Source: Actinidia chinensis (lineage: Eukaryota > Streptophyta > Magnoliopsida > Ericales > Actinidiaceae). From it: a stretch of 33,694 bases of DNA. The notes under the pieces were generated by a model. That model did not search any database and was not told where the DNA came from. It saw only the letters and a list, made by a program, of their open reading frames with translations. The stretch is taken from NCBI GenBank assembly GCA_009663005.1, contig VIGQ01001230.1, positions 15,001 through 48,694 of the forward strand. The letters are read 5' to 3'. Below are positions 1 through 9,574 of this stretch, one piece after another; the first letter of the stretch is position 1; the number at the start of each line of letters is the position of its first letter. Both the position numbers and the translations under genes were made by a program.

Positions 1-1469
1 ATACTATTAACGCACATATGTACACACCATTATATGTGTGTGGCGTTTATACAATTCATGTGGGAGAGAGTTTGTTATGTGTGTTTACCAGATGTTTTGT
101 GTTGTGCCTTATGGATTTAATATCCTGAATTTGGAATTTGGAATTTGTTCAGAAAAAAGTATTTGGGGATGAGAAAATTATTGCCACATTTTTTCTATGA
201 TAAAAAAAATAAAATGATTTATACTATTATTTTGATGATTACCTATTGCTCTGTTCTCATTTATGTTCCGTTTGTTTCGGAGGCGAGGAAAATTTTTTCT
301 TCGAAAAATGCTTTTTCGGATAAAATATTTAGAAAATGAATTTTGAATTTGTTTTTCAGGGTTTTGATAACAAAATTTAATTTCGGAAACTAATTCTATT
401 ATTGGTTTGACATGAAACATCACAAAACAATTAAAAAGTACCAAGAACCAATAGCTAATAATAAATACTAATATCCTATAATCATACCTTAACAATTCGA
501 TTGATCCGATTAAAATAAATCCGAATCTGAATATAGGAATCTTGCTTACTCAATCTGAATCCAAATCCAATTTATATGAATATCCGAATTTTAAAACAAA
601 TTTCAATCCATCTTTTGTTTTCTTCAAAGAAAAAACCAGACTCATATAAAAGAGGAAAAGAATCACCAATCCTAAAAATGCAACAAGTCTAGTTTTTTTT
701 TTAGATTAAAAAAATAAAAACAATTATTTAAAAAAAAATAGTTTTGTTAAAATAAAACAGACAGTTTTATTTTATTGATGCTTCGTTAATAGCACATGGC
801 CCTTTCCCCCCAATCTTCTTTTACATTTTGCCTGTAGAGAAGCACCCTTAGCCTCCATGGCAATCGAGTCATGGTTGAATCCCAGCCTCAGGACAGCAAT
901 AATAAAAATAATATCCAAGATGATAGGAATATAAACTCTATCTGCTTCGTCTCCTCACGAATACATGCTTCGATCAGAGAAACTATACCTATGAATTTAT
1001 GTTTCGTCAAGTAGTAACACAAATATACACACAAGGGAGCCAGAATGAATATTCAGTGAGATTAAAAAAACTAAAATTTATGTTTAATAAGGTTAAAAGA
1101 GACAAAATTTATGTTTAGTGTGGTCAAAATTATAGAATTTATAAAATTTAAGACAAATGACTAATTTTTTGGTCAAAATTGATTAATGATAAAATTATAT
1201 TTAAAAAAATAGTTATAATTTTTTTTACAGTATATATATATATATATATAATTTTTGCACAAAATAGAGACAGAGAGGATATTTGTGGGTCCCTGTGTAG
1301 AGCGGGGCGGCGGGGCTACTTGTATACTCAGTGAATTTTTAGTTTTCTTGAAAATATATTTAATATTATGATATATTTTGTAGAAAACTTTGATAAATTA
1401 ACACAAGTGGAATCTCAGGAAAAAAAACTATGTACGGGATCCATCGAAGACAGAAAACAAACTTATTAA
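1..1469. other. AT-rich flank, no gene recognised
   Basis: This stretch lies outside the repeat array. The only open frames (145-339 on plus, 178-495 on minus) overlap each other on opposite strands in low-complexity AT-rich DNA and have no recognisable domain, so I do not call them genes. Positions 780-1010 are less AT-rich, and their minus strand has a short open run, which could be a worn exon, but nothing identifies it. The rest is A/T runs. Confidence 0.6.
1231..1250. repeat. (TA)10 microsatellite
   Basis: Ten perfect TA dinucleotides in an AT-rich context. It lies outside the array, unlike the TA tracts further on that recur at a fixed place in the repeat units. Confidence 0.9.
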
Positions 1470-1603
1470 GGGGCCCGTTTGACACCCAGCTTGTTTCTGG
1501 CTTTTTGCTTAAAATAAGCAAAAAAAGCCAATTCAAAGTTGGTTTTTTTTTTTTATGTTTTGGCTTTTTTTTGCTTTAACGTTTTAGGTAAAACTATAAC
1601 CCC

Positions 1604-1642
<39 letters not shown>

Positions 1643-1685
1643 CTACGCTTAAAAAAAGCGGATTTTAAGCACTACCAACGGAGCC
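1470..1685. mobile_element. Tourist-like MITE (PIF/Harbinger type), 216 bp
   Basis: The left end reads GGGGCCCGTTTGACACC and the right end, reverse-complemented, reads GGCTCCGTTGGTAGT. These are imperfect terminal inverted repeats of the GGnCCGTTTGG kind seen in plant Tourist elements. It is flanked by TAA at 1467-1469 and 1686-1688, a 3-bp target duplication as expected for PIF/Harbinger. The interior holds several short TTTTTGCTT/AAGCAAAAA inverted repeats that could fold. There is no coding capacity. The family call rests on ends and TSD only. Confidence 0.72.
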
Positions 1686-1688
1686 TAA

Positions 1689-2579
1689 GACTTTGTTTGA
1701 GCCTAATTAAGTGTTTTGATTTTTAATTTTTTATTTTTAGTGAATTATTTCAAGTTTGATCAAAAATTTTTTAATCTTTAATTAGAGCTAAGATGAAAAT
1801 GCAAATATATTGAACAAATTTAAAAGAAAATTTATCAATTGTTTTTTATAGAATTCTCCTCGTCCAAAAGCAACTGAAGAACGAATATGAATTGTTAATC
1901 ATACGGGCTGATATAAATCCCTTAAATTAAAAACAAATAAAACACAACAATTAAATTAGTTCAAACAGTAGTTAGAATGAGATAATTTAACTAGTTTAAA
2001 CTGAACTTAAATTGAAATTAAAATAAGTTATTATACCACCGGACACCACTAAATAAAAATTCTGACTACACTAAGAGAGAGAATAGAGAGAGAGAGAGTG
2101 GTAGAGCAAGTGACCCACCGAAAACACATTGTTTTCAACCTAGTAAAGTCTGGGGGACCTTTCAAAATTAATGATGTAACCACGGTCTTTTGATTTTAGC
2201 TAATTTGTTCGTGACTATTCGTTTTCCGAACAACACATGCCATACAGACTTGCCGTGCAGTAATTTAAAACTCCCACTTCATGAGAGGCGTTCATGCGGG
2301 AAACAAATGCGTCCCCATCTCTCTCTCTCCTCTTTTATTCATCACCCAATTGTCCTCACTTCCTCGCTCTTCAAGTATCTCGCTCTTCATTTATTGTTAC
2401 AGATTCCGCATCTTTGAAGTGGGGTGGGAGTGAAGTCCTGTGCAAAACAACTAAAAACGACATTATTTTACAAAACGACATCGTGGTTTTAATCTAAAAT
2501 ATACAAAATACGTCGGTGTTGCACATTTTTAGAGATCCAAACTAAATTATTACCGGTCGTTTCATCACGATCAAAATTA
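1689..2579. other. AT-rich intergenic stretch with GA and CT tracts
   Basis: No supported gene. The stretch 1689-1850 resembles one arm of the foldback element at 13902-14327 (shared TTTTTAGTGAATT and TTTGATCAAAA), but no second arm was found. A GA tract sits at 2073-2099. Positions 2160-2440 have more balanced composition with a CT-rich run. Two overlapping plus-strand frames there (2190-2417, 2294-2497) are low-complexity and unsupported. Confidence 0.5.
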
Positions 2580-2899
2580 GGCTTGGTTAACTGTTTTTAT
2601 CCATTATTAATTTTTAATTTTTAATTTTTAATTTTTTTAAGTTTTAATGGAAATTTTAAAAATTATTTATCAAAAAAAGTTTATTAAAGATAAAAAAATT
2701 ATTTTATTCAATAAATAACTATTTTTTTGGTCTTTTTCAAAATATACAATATTGTTGATATTTTTTCAATTCTTATTGTGAAGAAAATTGCCAATGTAAA
2801 AAATTATAGTCAAGAAAAAAAATCATTAAAAATAAAAAAAAAAACTCAAAAAACAAATTAAACAACTGAATTAGTTCAAAAATAACTACCCAAACCGCG
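2580..2899. mobile_element. Possible AT-rich foldback/MITE-like element
   Basis: The left edge GGCTTGGTTAACTGTTTTT faces a right edge that reads GGTTTGGGTAGTTATTTTTG when reverse-complemented. Both are followed inward by runs of TTTTTAATTTTTAATTT. The arms are similar but indel-ridden, and I could not find a convincing target-site duplication. A minus-strand frame at 2773-2988 overlaps the right arm and is probably not coding. Chance similarity between AT-rich arms is a real alternative. Confidence 0.3.
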
Positions 2900-3239
2900 G
2901 GCAAATAAGAGAAGAGAGCAAAAGTTATTTTCGTGCATTCTTTCTTTACTTTATATATACATAATTCCCTCTCTCTCCTGCCAAACACGTCCGAGGATTT
3001 AGCCCTGGTTCAAAATTTTCAATTTTTTGTTCTCTTGACGAGAAAGTCAGAAAATGTAAAAAATGTAAAATAATTTGAGCAATCTTCACAAATACAAAAA
3101 TAAAATATTTTTTGATAAATAAATAAAATATTTTTTACTTGATAAAACATATAACCATACATGCACTAATTTTCAGTTTTTCTTCGGGAAAAAATTAAAA
3201 GCAATTATGGTAGTTTAAAACAGAAATTAAAGTAAGGTC
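2900..3239. other. Unique AT-rich stretch, no feature seen
   Basis: Mixed AT-rich sequence between the possible foldback element and the first array-related segment. I see no repeat match to the rest of the window and no usable open frame. Confidence 0.5.
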
Positions 3240-3740
3240 TGAGTCTAGTCGGTAAAATAATTAAAATTATAGATTTTTCCCTTATAATTAGCCCCGTACA
3301 AGAGTTGAAACAAAAATTCATACACGTGAAATTATCTACCAACTACATTTTAGCATACATTTAGGCGTCACTCAAAATTAATGGTCAAAACATCATTTAA
3401 TGAGGCTTGGATTACATCTCAAAATAAATTCCAGAGAGAGAATTCCATCCAAAACGATAAATAAGAGGTTTGTGTTAAAAAAGCAAAATCTAAAGTGTTG
3501 TTCAGGCCAAGTTAATTTAAAATATTATAAGGGAAGTTTGTATTGTTCAAAATCTTAGAGAAGGCCTGTGTAAGTTTACCCGTATACATATATTAGACTG
3601 ACTAATATAAACAGTCGTTTTTTTTAAAAAAAAGATTAAAAGTGAAAATTGAAAAAGAAAATCCATTTATTGTTTTGGTAAGTAAAAAAACGTCTAGTTG
3701 ATTTTTTGGTAAATACTTGATTTTTTCAAAAATCTTTCAT
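3240..3740 (+). repeat. Spacer S, 3' part (copy S1): left edge of the array
   Basis: This segment matches the last part of the longer S copies. Landmarks in order are AGAGTTGAAAC, an AATTAATGGTCAAAAC-like run, ATTACATCTC-AAATAAA, AGAGAGAGAATTCC, and GTTCAGGCCAA followed by a run ending in CTGTGTAAG. Its closest relative is 14850-15120, which shares a 3' extension with TTAGACTGACTA and the following T-rich region, not seen in the other copies. It is the first place where sequence is clearly shared with the array, so I take it as the left border. Confidence 0.65.
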
Positions 3741-4420
3741 TTGTATAACCGAAGGAAAAATATTATTGTTTTAATTTATAAATTGACTAGTAATGATTGT
3801 ATCTATGTACTATGTAAAAAAAAGATAATCTTTTAGGCGTATTTATTAGAGTTTGATAATCTAAAAAAAACAGAAAAAAATATAAAATATCAGAACAAAA
3901 AGATACATTGCATACGGATAGAATATATACATTACTACAAATGGAGAACAAATTAGAACTACAATAATTGTAAGATTTTTTTTGGCTATTTTTGAGAGAA
4001 ATGAGGAAAAAAATAAGAGGTGTTTTATTTTTTGGGTGGGGGTCCCTCTAAAAAATAATTTAATGATATAAAATAGGCTAGAGTTAGAGATTTTTTGTCC
4101 ATTGAATAAGAACGTAATGTGGGCTTGAACTTTTGAGAAGAAGGAAGTGATATTTTTGTTGGAAAAAAAATAATCTCTTGTGAAATCTTCTTCGTTGAAT
4201 TAATTCAAATAAAATTTTAACCGTAGATAGTGGAAGATAGTTGTCATTAAGATTCAAAATAAATTATGTTTTAATAATAAAGATGTATATTTATTTCAAA
4301 TTTTTCAAATAGTAAGTAATTCTTATATCTCTCTTTCAGTTTTTATTTTTGATTTATTCATTGTTTGTTATTATTATTATTATTATTTTATGAAAGTGGC
4401 AATGTTGTTTTTTGAACTTA
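3741..4420 (+). repeat. Pre-P flank R (copy R1, left part)
   Basis: This AT-rich segment corresponds to 15120-15560 and 25870-26210. Shared landmarks are the AAATAGTAAGTAATTCTT-like run, TTTTTGATTTATTCAT, a TTATTATTATTATT microsatellite and GCAATGTTGTTTTTTGA. R1 continues after the MITE at 4876. The upstream part (3741-4280) aligns only loosely with the other copies. No gene is seen. Confidence 0.55.
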
Positions 4421-4875
4421 GGGCCCGTTTGGCTGGAGGATTTAGAGGGGGGATAATTTTTTTCCCCGGATAACTTCTCCCGGGGAGTTTGGCCCTAGAC
4501 GGATATGCCCCAAGATATGTATGCCCCCGGAGGTGGATAATTTTGGGTGGTCTAAGACCCTAATTAACATTATCGGGGGAGAGGGATACAGGGGTAGGGG
4601 ATAGAAAAAATATATTAAAGAGAAACCCAAAATGTATAATATAATATATATATATATAGAGAGAGAAAGACGAAATAAAAAAATATTTTAATATATAATA
4701 TTTTATTTTATTTTGTTTCTTTTTATATATGTTCTCCTTACCGCCACCCTTATCACCCATTCTAGAAAAGTATCCAAACAAAATTAAAAGTTATCCCTTC
4801 CAAAAGTGATTCCCCTCTAAAATTATCCTCCCTTAAAAGTTTATATCCCTCCATATCCCTCCAGTCAAAGGGGCC
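4421..4875. mobile_element. Tourist-like MITE, 455 bp, TTA target duplication
   Basis: The left terminus GGGCCCGTTTGGCTGGAGG pairs with the right terminus, which reads GGCCCCTTTGACTGGAGG on the other strand, with about two mismatches. Perfect TTA duplications sit at 4418-4420 and 4876-4878. The interior is rich in GGGGGATAA/TTATCC motifs. It is related to the element at 7376-7853 but lies in the opposite orientation: both share ACGGATATG, a GCCCCCGGAGGTGGATA run and GGGTGGTCTA/GGGTGGGCTA. The paralogous R copy near 26170-26178 lacks the insertion (GACTGAATTGGAAGC), which gives an empty site. It is non-autonomous: the frames inside (4442-4630, 4560-4781, minus) are low-complexity. Confidence 0.85.
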
Positions 4876-5029
4876 TTAATTGAAAGCAAAATACCAATGG
4901 GTCCAATGGCTGTTTTTATAGTTATATAAAATAATATGAAAAATATATAAACATATGTGAAAGTGCATTAAAAAGTGTATCAAAAATAAACTTTTTTATA
5001 ATTTTGTACTCTTTATGACCGCCCAGCAG
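4876..5029 (+). repeat. Pre-P flank R (copy R1, right part)
   Basis: Resumes the R sequence directly after the MITE with AATTGAAAGCAAAATACC, matching AATTGGAAGCAAAATTACC near 26175. R1 then has roughly 120 bp that the 26175 copy lacks before both reach CAAACCAT-GATAC and the first P sub-repeat. Confidence 0.55.
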
Positions 5030-5335
5030 GACTCAATCTACAAAGTATCAAACCATGGATACTATAATTAAAAATTCCTTGACCTGCAAACGCTCTCTCT
5101 CTCCTCTCTGGACCATAATTAATAAAGACGTTGTAGTAAACGTCTACCATAATTATTTTCATTATAAAAAGTTAAAAATTTTAAACAAAAAACTCTCTCT
5201 CTCCCCTCTCTCTCTTCTAGACCACAATTAAATATAGCGTTTAGTAACCGAGCTATTATCATTGTTTTTATTAAAAAAAGTTAAATTCTTCCCCTGCAAA
5301 AATGCTCTCTCCCCCTCTCTCTCTCTGTCTCCGAT
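5030..5335 (+). repeat. P sub-repeat, three tandem copies upstream of unit 1
   Basis: Three degenerate ~100-bp copies in a row start near 5042, 5112 and 5219. Each reads roughly ACCAtAATTAAA, a short variable part ending in AACCGcCTA, ATTATTttcATTATAAAAAG, TTAAAATTcCTTgaCCTGCAAAA, then a CT tract. The same sub-repeat stands before nearly every E1 core, in one to three copies. Its position just upstream of a possible first exon, with the closing CT tract, would suit a promoter/5' leader, but no TATA box or start site can be fixed. Confidence 0.7.
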
Positions 5336-5482
5336 TCTGGAGATGGCGGAGATTCGTGTGACCATCTCGCCTCCATCGAGTATCTCCGGCCGCTGGAATC
5401 ATCTTACCTCTTTGTTTCAAATTCAATTATAATTCTCAACTTTCCGACAACTTCTCGTCTTATCTAGTTTTGTGATAAGTTA

Positions 5483-5513
<31 letters not shown>

Positions 5514-6278
5514 CTTCTCTATTCTCTCTTTCACCTGCTTTGTCCTCAAAATAAAATTCGACCTAATGTGGTGTGATGATTGAGAGAAGGAAGAATTGAA
5601 GAGGAGTCATACTCTAGAATCTTGGCTCTAAAGATTGGGGGCGTTCACAGGGGCGTTTATTTAATTCTTCAATTGGTATGAGATTCTACTCCATTGAAAT
5701 TTCAATTGGGTTCATTAAAAGGTAAATTAGTGTTTCATAGACCAACAAATAATCAAGTGAAGAGCACTGTACTCACTGCAACGAACCCAAATGTCAGAAA
5801 AACTCTTTCTTTGATTGGGGCAGTAAAGGTGAAAACTCTCTTCTCTTCTGTTTAAATTAGTTGTTATTTTTAAAATTATTTCATCCTTTCTTTTTCTTGA
5901 CATTCAACCCCAAACACATATTTTTGAACTTTTAATCGATGATTTGGGCTGGCTCTGAGAAATTTAAGGGTTTCGTCCATTAATTTCGTTTTTTCTATTG
6001 ATATTTAAGTTTTGGATCCTGTCATTGCTACAAGTCAACAAATCTGCTTTAATTGCACAGCAAGTAATTTTAGCTGTGTTTCAATTGAGACGGCAAGAGA
6101 GGATGGAAAGAGTGCTTGAACATTCGATTGGGTAGGAAAAGAACCAATAGATTTTATTTCAATTGGGGTATGAAAAGATGCTTGAATAATCAATTGGGTT
6201 CATGGAAAGATTGAGATTAAGACGATAGAGAAATCAACAATATGAAGGAGGTATGATTATGTATAGGACATTGGCAAA
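5336..6278 (+). pseudogene. Unit 1: E1-C-D copy, truncated
   Basis: The E1 core starts at ATG 5343 (ATGGCGGAGATTCGTGTG) and runs through a CTCCGGCCGCTGG segment. Its reading frame is lost quickly, and a 27-base T run (5487-5513) lies just after it. The C block lies near 5732-5830 (GTGTTTCATAGACC, CAACAAATAATCAAGTGAAG). The D block lies at 6015-6060 (CTACAAGTCAACAAATCTGC, ending TTGCACAG). The unit then jumps, without E4, to GTATAGGACATTGGCAAAG, and at about 6280-6300 it is joined to the end of spacer S (GGCCAATGTAATTTCC). The parent protein is not recognised. It is called a pseudogene because the exon-like blocks are broken and the 3' half is missing. Confidence 0.55.
5487..5513. repeat. Poly-T run of 27
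   Basis: Uninterrupted T run just after the E1 core of unit 1. No other E1 copy has it, so it is private to this unit and also a likely place for length errors. Confidence 0.9.
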
Positions 6279-6390
6279 GTTTCATATGGCCTGTTACGGC
6301 CAATGTAATTTCCAAAAATTCAAGGAGGTCTCTGTATTTTTCTGAAACTCAGGGAAGATCTGTGTGATTTAACCATAATTAATCTGTATG
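6279..6390 (+). repeat. S-end fragment joining unit 1 to unit 2
   Basis: A short copy of the last part of spacer S, with landmarks GGCCAATGTAATTTCC, TCAAGGAGGTCTCTG, CTGAAACTCAGG and GATCTGTGTGATTTA. It has the same junction as at 16712-16805, which implies that the two-unit arrangement was copied as a block. Confidence 0.7.
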
Positions 6391-7693
6391 AACTTATGGT
6401 AAAACCGCCTACTAAGCATTGTTTCATTTTAAAAGTAAATTTCTTTTGCCCTGCAAAACACTCTCTCTCCTCTATCCTCTCTCTCTTTTTATAACCGTCT
6501 ACTAATCATTATTAAAATTTTCTTAACATACAAAACTCTTTCTCTCTCTCTCTCGATTTGGGGTGGAGGAGATTCAATGCGACCAGCTTTGCCTCCGCGA
6601 TTATCTCACGGCCGCCACGGCTAATCTTTTTCTTGTTTGATTCACTTACAATCTCACTTTCCGACAACTAATCTCTCATTTGGTATGCATTTTCTCTTCT
6701 CTCTTTGTCTTCTTCATTATCAAATAAAATCGGACCTAATGTGGTGTTTGATTGCAGATAAGAAGAAGAATTGAAAGAATAACTCTTTACTCTAGAAAGT
6801 TTCAATTGGGCTGGGAAAGATTTGGGGGCGTTCACGTGGGGCGTTGATTAATTCTCAATTGGGGGGGGTTTTCAAAAAAAAATTTTTTTTTTTTGCTGAA
6901 AGATTTAAATAAGTGTTTCAGAGACCCCACACCAACAAATAACCAAAGTGAAGAAGCAAGCAATGTCTCGCCTCAACAAATAAATACAATAGGAATCTTC
7001 TTTGTATTGGGTAAAGTTGAAAAACTCTCTTTCTTTTAATCCTTTTCTTTTTCTGTGCCAATTCACCCCCATACCAATTTATATTTTTAATTACCGTATG
7101 ATTTTGCCTTTTCATGAGAAAATTAATGGTTTCGTCACTTAATTCCGTTTTTTCTATTGCATATTTTGACTTGTGTCTGATCTTTAATTGGGTTTTTTAT
7201 TTAAAGTTTAGCTGATCATGTCATCTGCTGCAACAAAGCAACAAATATGCTTTCATTCAGTAAGGATTACTTAGGCTTGTTTCTTAAATTGCGAGTGAAG
7301 ACCAGGTCTGGAAAGGAGCCCTTTGAAACCATTCAAGGGTCTGAAACGAAAACCTTGGATTTTTATTTTCAGTTGCGGCCCGGTTTGGAGGGCGGATAGG
7401 GGGGAGAGGGATAAGTTATAGCGGGAGGATAAATTTTTGGGGGGATGAAACTTTTGGAGGGGGATAACGTTTAATTTTGTTTGGATGGATACTTTTAGAA
7501 TGGTGGATAAGGGTGATGTGATAAAAGAAGAAGAAAAATATAGAGAGAAATAAAATATAAAAAGTTAGAGATTAAAATAATATGATTGAGTTAGACGAGA
7601 TATATGAAAATAAAAAATACATTTGTTCTCGTGAGATATGTTTTTCTGAGCCCAACCCTGTTATCCCCGGATAACTTTTAGGTTAGGTCTAGC

Positions 7694-7726
<33 letters not shown>

Positions 7727-8012
7727 GGGGGGCATAAATTTATCCGGGGCATAAATTATCCGCCGCCATATCCGTCTATCCAACACGCCACGGTGACATC
7801 AATTATCCGGGGGAAAATTATCCCCCCTCCTTATACTTCATCCAAACGGCTCCTTGGGGATGCAGATTTCAATTGGGTTCCCAAATAGAAGAGAAATCAA
7901 AAAACAGTCCTCGAAACAAAGATTCTCTCTCTCTCTGGTGAAACTGGCCTAGATGTTGTCGAAATCACAATTGTGCTTGACTCTTATGTCATAAAAGACG
8001 GCACAAGAAGTG
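6391..8012 (+). pseudogene. Unit 2: P-E1-C-D copy with MITE and E4/E5 remnants
   Basis: Two P sub-repeats (from about 6391 and 6490) lead to an E1 core near 6565-6620 (GAGATTCAATGCGACC). The C block is at 6911-7015 (GTGTTTCAGAGACCCC, CTTTGTATTGGGTAAAG with a donor-like GTAAAG). D is at 7213-7260 (ATGTCATCTGCTGCAAC). A MITE occupies 7376-7853. After it come worn copies of E4 (CTGGCCTAGATGTTGTCG, near 7942) and E5 (GGCACAAGAAGTGACCGC, near 7995). At about 8012 E5 breaks off into the E1-C intron of another copy. A minus-strand frame at 6918-7115 is a shadow. Not functional as it stands. Confidence 0.55.
7376..7853. mobile_element. Tourist-like MITE, 478 bp, reverse orientation relative to 4421-4875
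   Basis: The left end CGGCCCGGTTTGGAGGGCGG and the right end, reverse-complemented GGAGCCGTTTGGATGAAG, form imperfect inverted termini. TTG stands on both sides (7373-7375 and 7854-7856). Other units read straight through this site, for example TTTTCAGTTGGGTATG near 29435, so the empty site supports TTG as the duplicated target. That is a slight departure from the usual TTA/TAA. The interior matches the reverse complement of the MITE at 4421-4875 (TATCCGTC, TCCACCTCCGGGGGG, ATTATCC repeats). No coding capacity. Confidence 0.8.
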
Positions 8013-8359
8013 ACCGCTATTCTCAATTGGGTATGAGATTCTTACTCTATTGAAATTTCAATTGGGATTCATGGAAAGATTGAAATTAAGTGTTTCAGAG
8101 AGACCCCAAGCAAATAATCCAAGGAAGAAAAGAAGCAAGCTATATATCTGCACAAACCCACAGGCCAGAAATCTTCTTTGATTGGGGGTAAAACTTGGAA
8201 ACTCTCTCCTCTTTTTTTTTTTAAAAGGAGGTCTTCTGTAATCTTTGAAATTATTCATCCTTGTCCTTTTTCTGTGCAATTAAACCCATACCCATGACAT
8301 ATGACACTTAAGGATTGTCTTTTCCTGTGCAATATTCATCCTTTGCTTTTCTGTAGATT
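8013..8359 (+). pseudogene. Fragment 2b: second C block fused to unit 2
   Basis: Starts in the E1-C intron (TCTCAATTGGGTATGAG) and contains a C block at 8089-8185 (GTGTTTCAGAGAGACCCC, AATCTTCTTTGATTGGGG) and the pyrimidine-rich intron start. It then passes into spacer S at about 8360. It lacks P, E1 and D, so it is a recombination product rather than a unit of its own. The minus-strand frame 8058-8279 is a shadow. Confidence 0.55.
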
Positions 8360-9524
8360 CACTAAACATATGTAATAAGAGCCAAATTATATTCACGTAA
8401 TATTTTTGTTTTGCATTTTTAGGGTAAAAAAGAAGAATGATTATCGATTTGTCTGGTATTCTACTCCATGACGTGAATTCAAATAGATAATTTCAAAAAA
8501 TTCTAGTTTGATGGAAAAAAATATAAAAAAAATTAAGACATTATATAGTATTAGTAAACTTAGTGTTACTGGTAATTTTTTAAATATTATTTGTATAAAA
8601 TTACATGCCTAGTTTGCTCTAATACGCATATTATATGCAAAGAATCGAGGATTTGTATTAATAATTATAGTTGTGAAAATTTAGGGTTATTATCTAAAAA
8701 AACATGAAAAGAAGAAAAGTTTATGGTATTTAAATGAAATATAAAAGGTTTGAGTTTAGTTGTAAATAATAAGAAATTATAGGATAACCAATACACATAA
8801 ACGACATTAAACCTTTCATTGACAATCTGAAGTTTATATTCATATATAAATATATAAACACAAATTATCCGTACCTTTTTGCCTATTTTTGGGACAAAAA
8901 CACGGCGTGAAGGCGGGGTTTGTCGCCTCTTGCCTAGGGACGCCCTAGGTGTGGTGGTGGTGGTGTTATATTCTGAACGTCAATATTTATGAACAAATGT
9001 TTAAAAAATCACCAAAATTAAGTAGCTATTTTACTACATAATTTTTTTAAATTTATTATACAGTTCAAGAGCACAATTAAAATATTAAATGATGCAAATA
9101 TTATTATCACAAAACCAGATTAATTCAATTTCATTTAATACATTCCTGTTAAGTATTAAATGTGATGCTAATTAATCAAACAAACCCTTAGATTAAACAC
9201 ATCCGTTAAAGCGTGCAGTGAATATGCTCTAAGAAAAAAAAATAAAACAAAACAACAAAAATAAAAAAACTGCAAACAACCAATTTAACAGTAAGGATCA
9301 AAGCATCAGTTATGATGATTTAGAATTGGATTACATCTCGAAATAAACTTCTAGAGAGAGAATTCCGTTGCAAAATCATAAATGAGGTTTTTTTTTGATA
9401 CCATTAAAGTGGGTTAATGGAGAGGGGCAAAAAAAGTTAAAATCAAAACTCCTGTTCAGGCCAATGTAATTTCAAACTATCAAGAAGGTCTCGTATTTTT
9501 CTGAAACTCAGGCAGTCTGTTGAT
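8360..9524 (+). repeat. Spacer S, near full copy (S2)
   Basis: Landmarks in order: TTCACTAAACATATG; TTTTGCATTTTTAGGGTAAAAAAGAAGA; ATTCTACTCCAT; a long AT-rich middle; the worn antisense tRNA-like region (near 8780-8815); TTGCCTATTTTTGGG; a GC-rich knot CTCTTGCCTAGGGACGCC with GTGGTGGTGGTGGTG (8915-8965); CAATATTTATGAAC; AACCCTTAGATTAAACACATCC; ATTACATCTCGAAATAAAC; AGAGAGAGAATTCC; and CAGGCCAATGTAATTTC to CTGAAACTCAGG. The copies at 18670-19720, 25031-25970 and 32811-33694 show the same order. It could be a degenerate non-autonomous transposon. No terminal repeats were established. Confidence 0.7.
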
Positions 9525-9572
9525 TATATATATAGTATATTAATATTATAGATATATATATATATATATATC
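9525..9572. repeat. TA-rich microsatellite at the S/P boundary
   Basis: Interrupted TA runs directly after the S-end landmark. TA or TATC runs stand at the equivalent place at 10167-10202, 16806-16841 and about 19768-19780, with different lengths. Confidence 0.8.
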
Positions 9573-9574
9573 TA

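Noticed and set aside
145..495. Frames on both strands near the left end
   Set aside because: Low-complexity AT-rich sequence, mutually overlapping, no domain.
4442..4781. Minus-strand frames inside the MITE
   Set aside because: They fall wholly within a non-autonomous element and use its repeated TATCC motifs.
8360..9524. Spacer S as a hAT or Mutator transposon
   Set aside because: The GC-rich knot with GCCTAGGG and GGCCGGCTCTG resembles sequence common near plant transposon relics, but I could not establish terminal inverted repeats or a target duplication.
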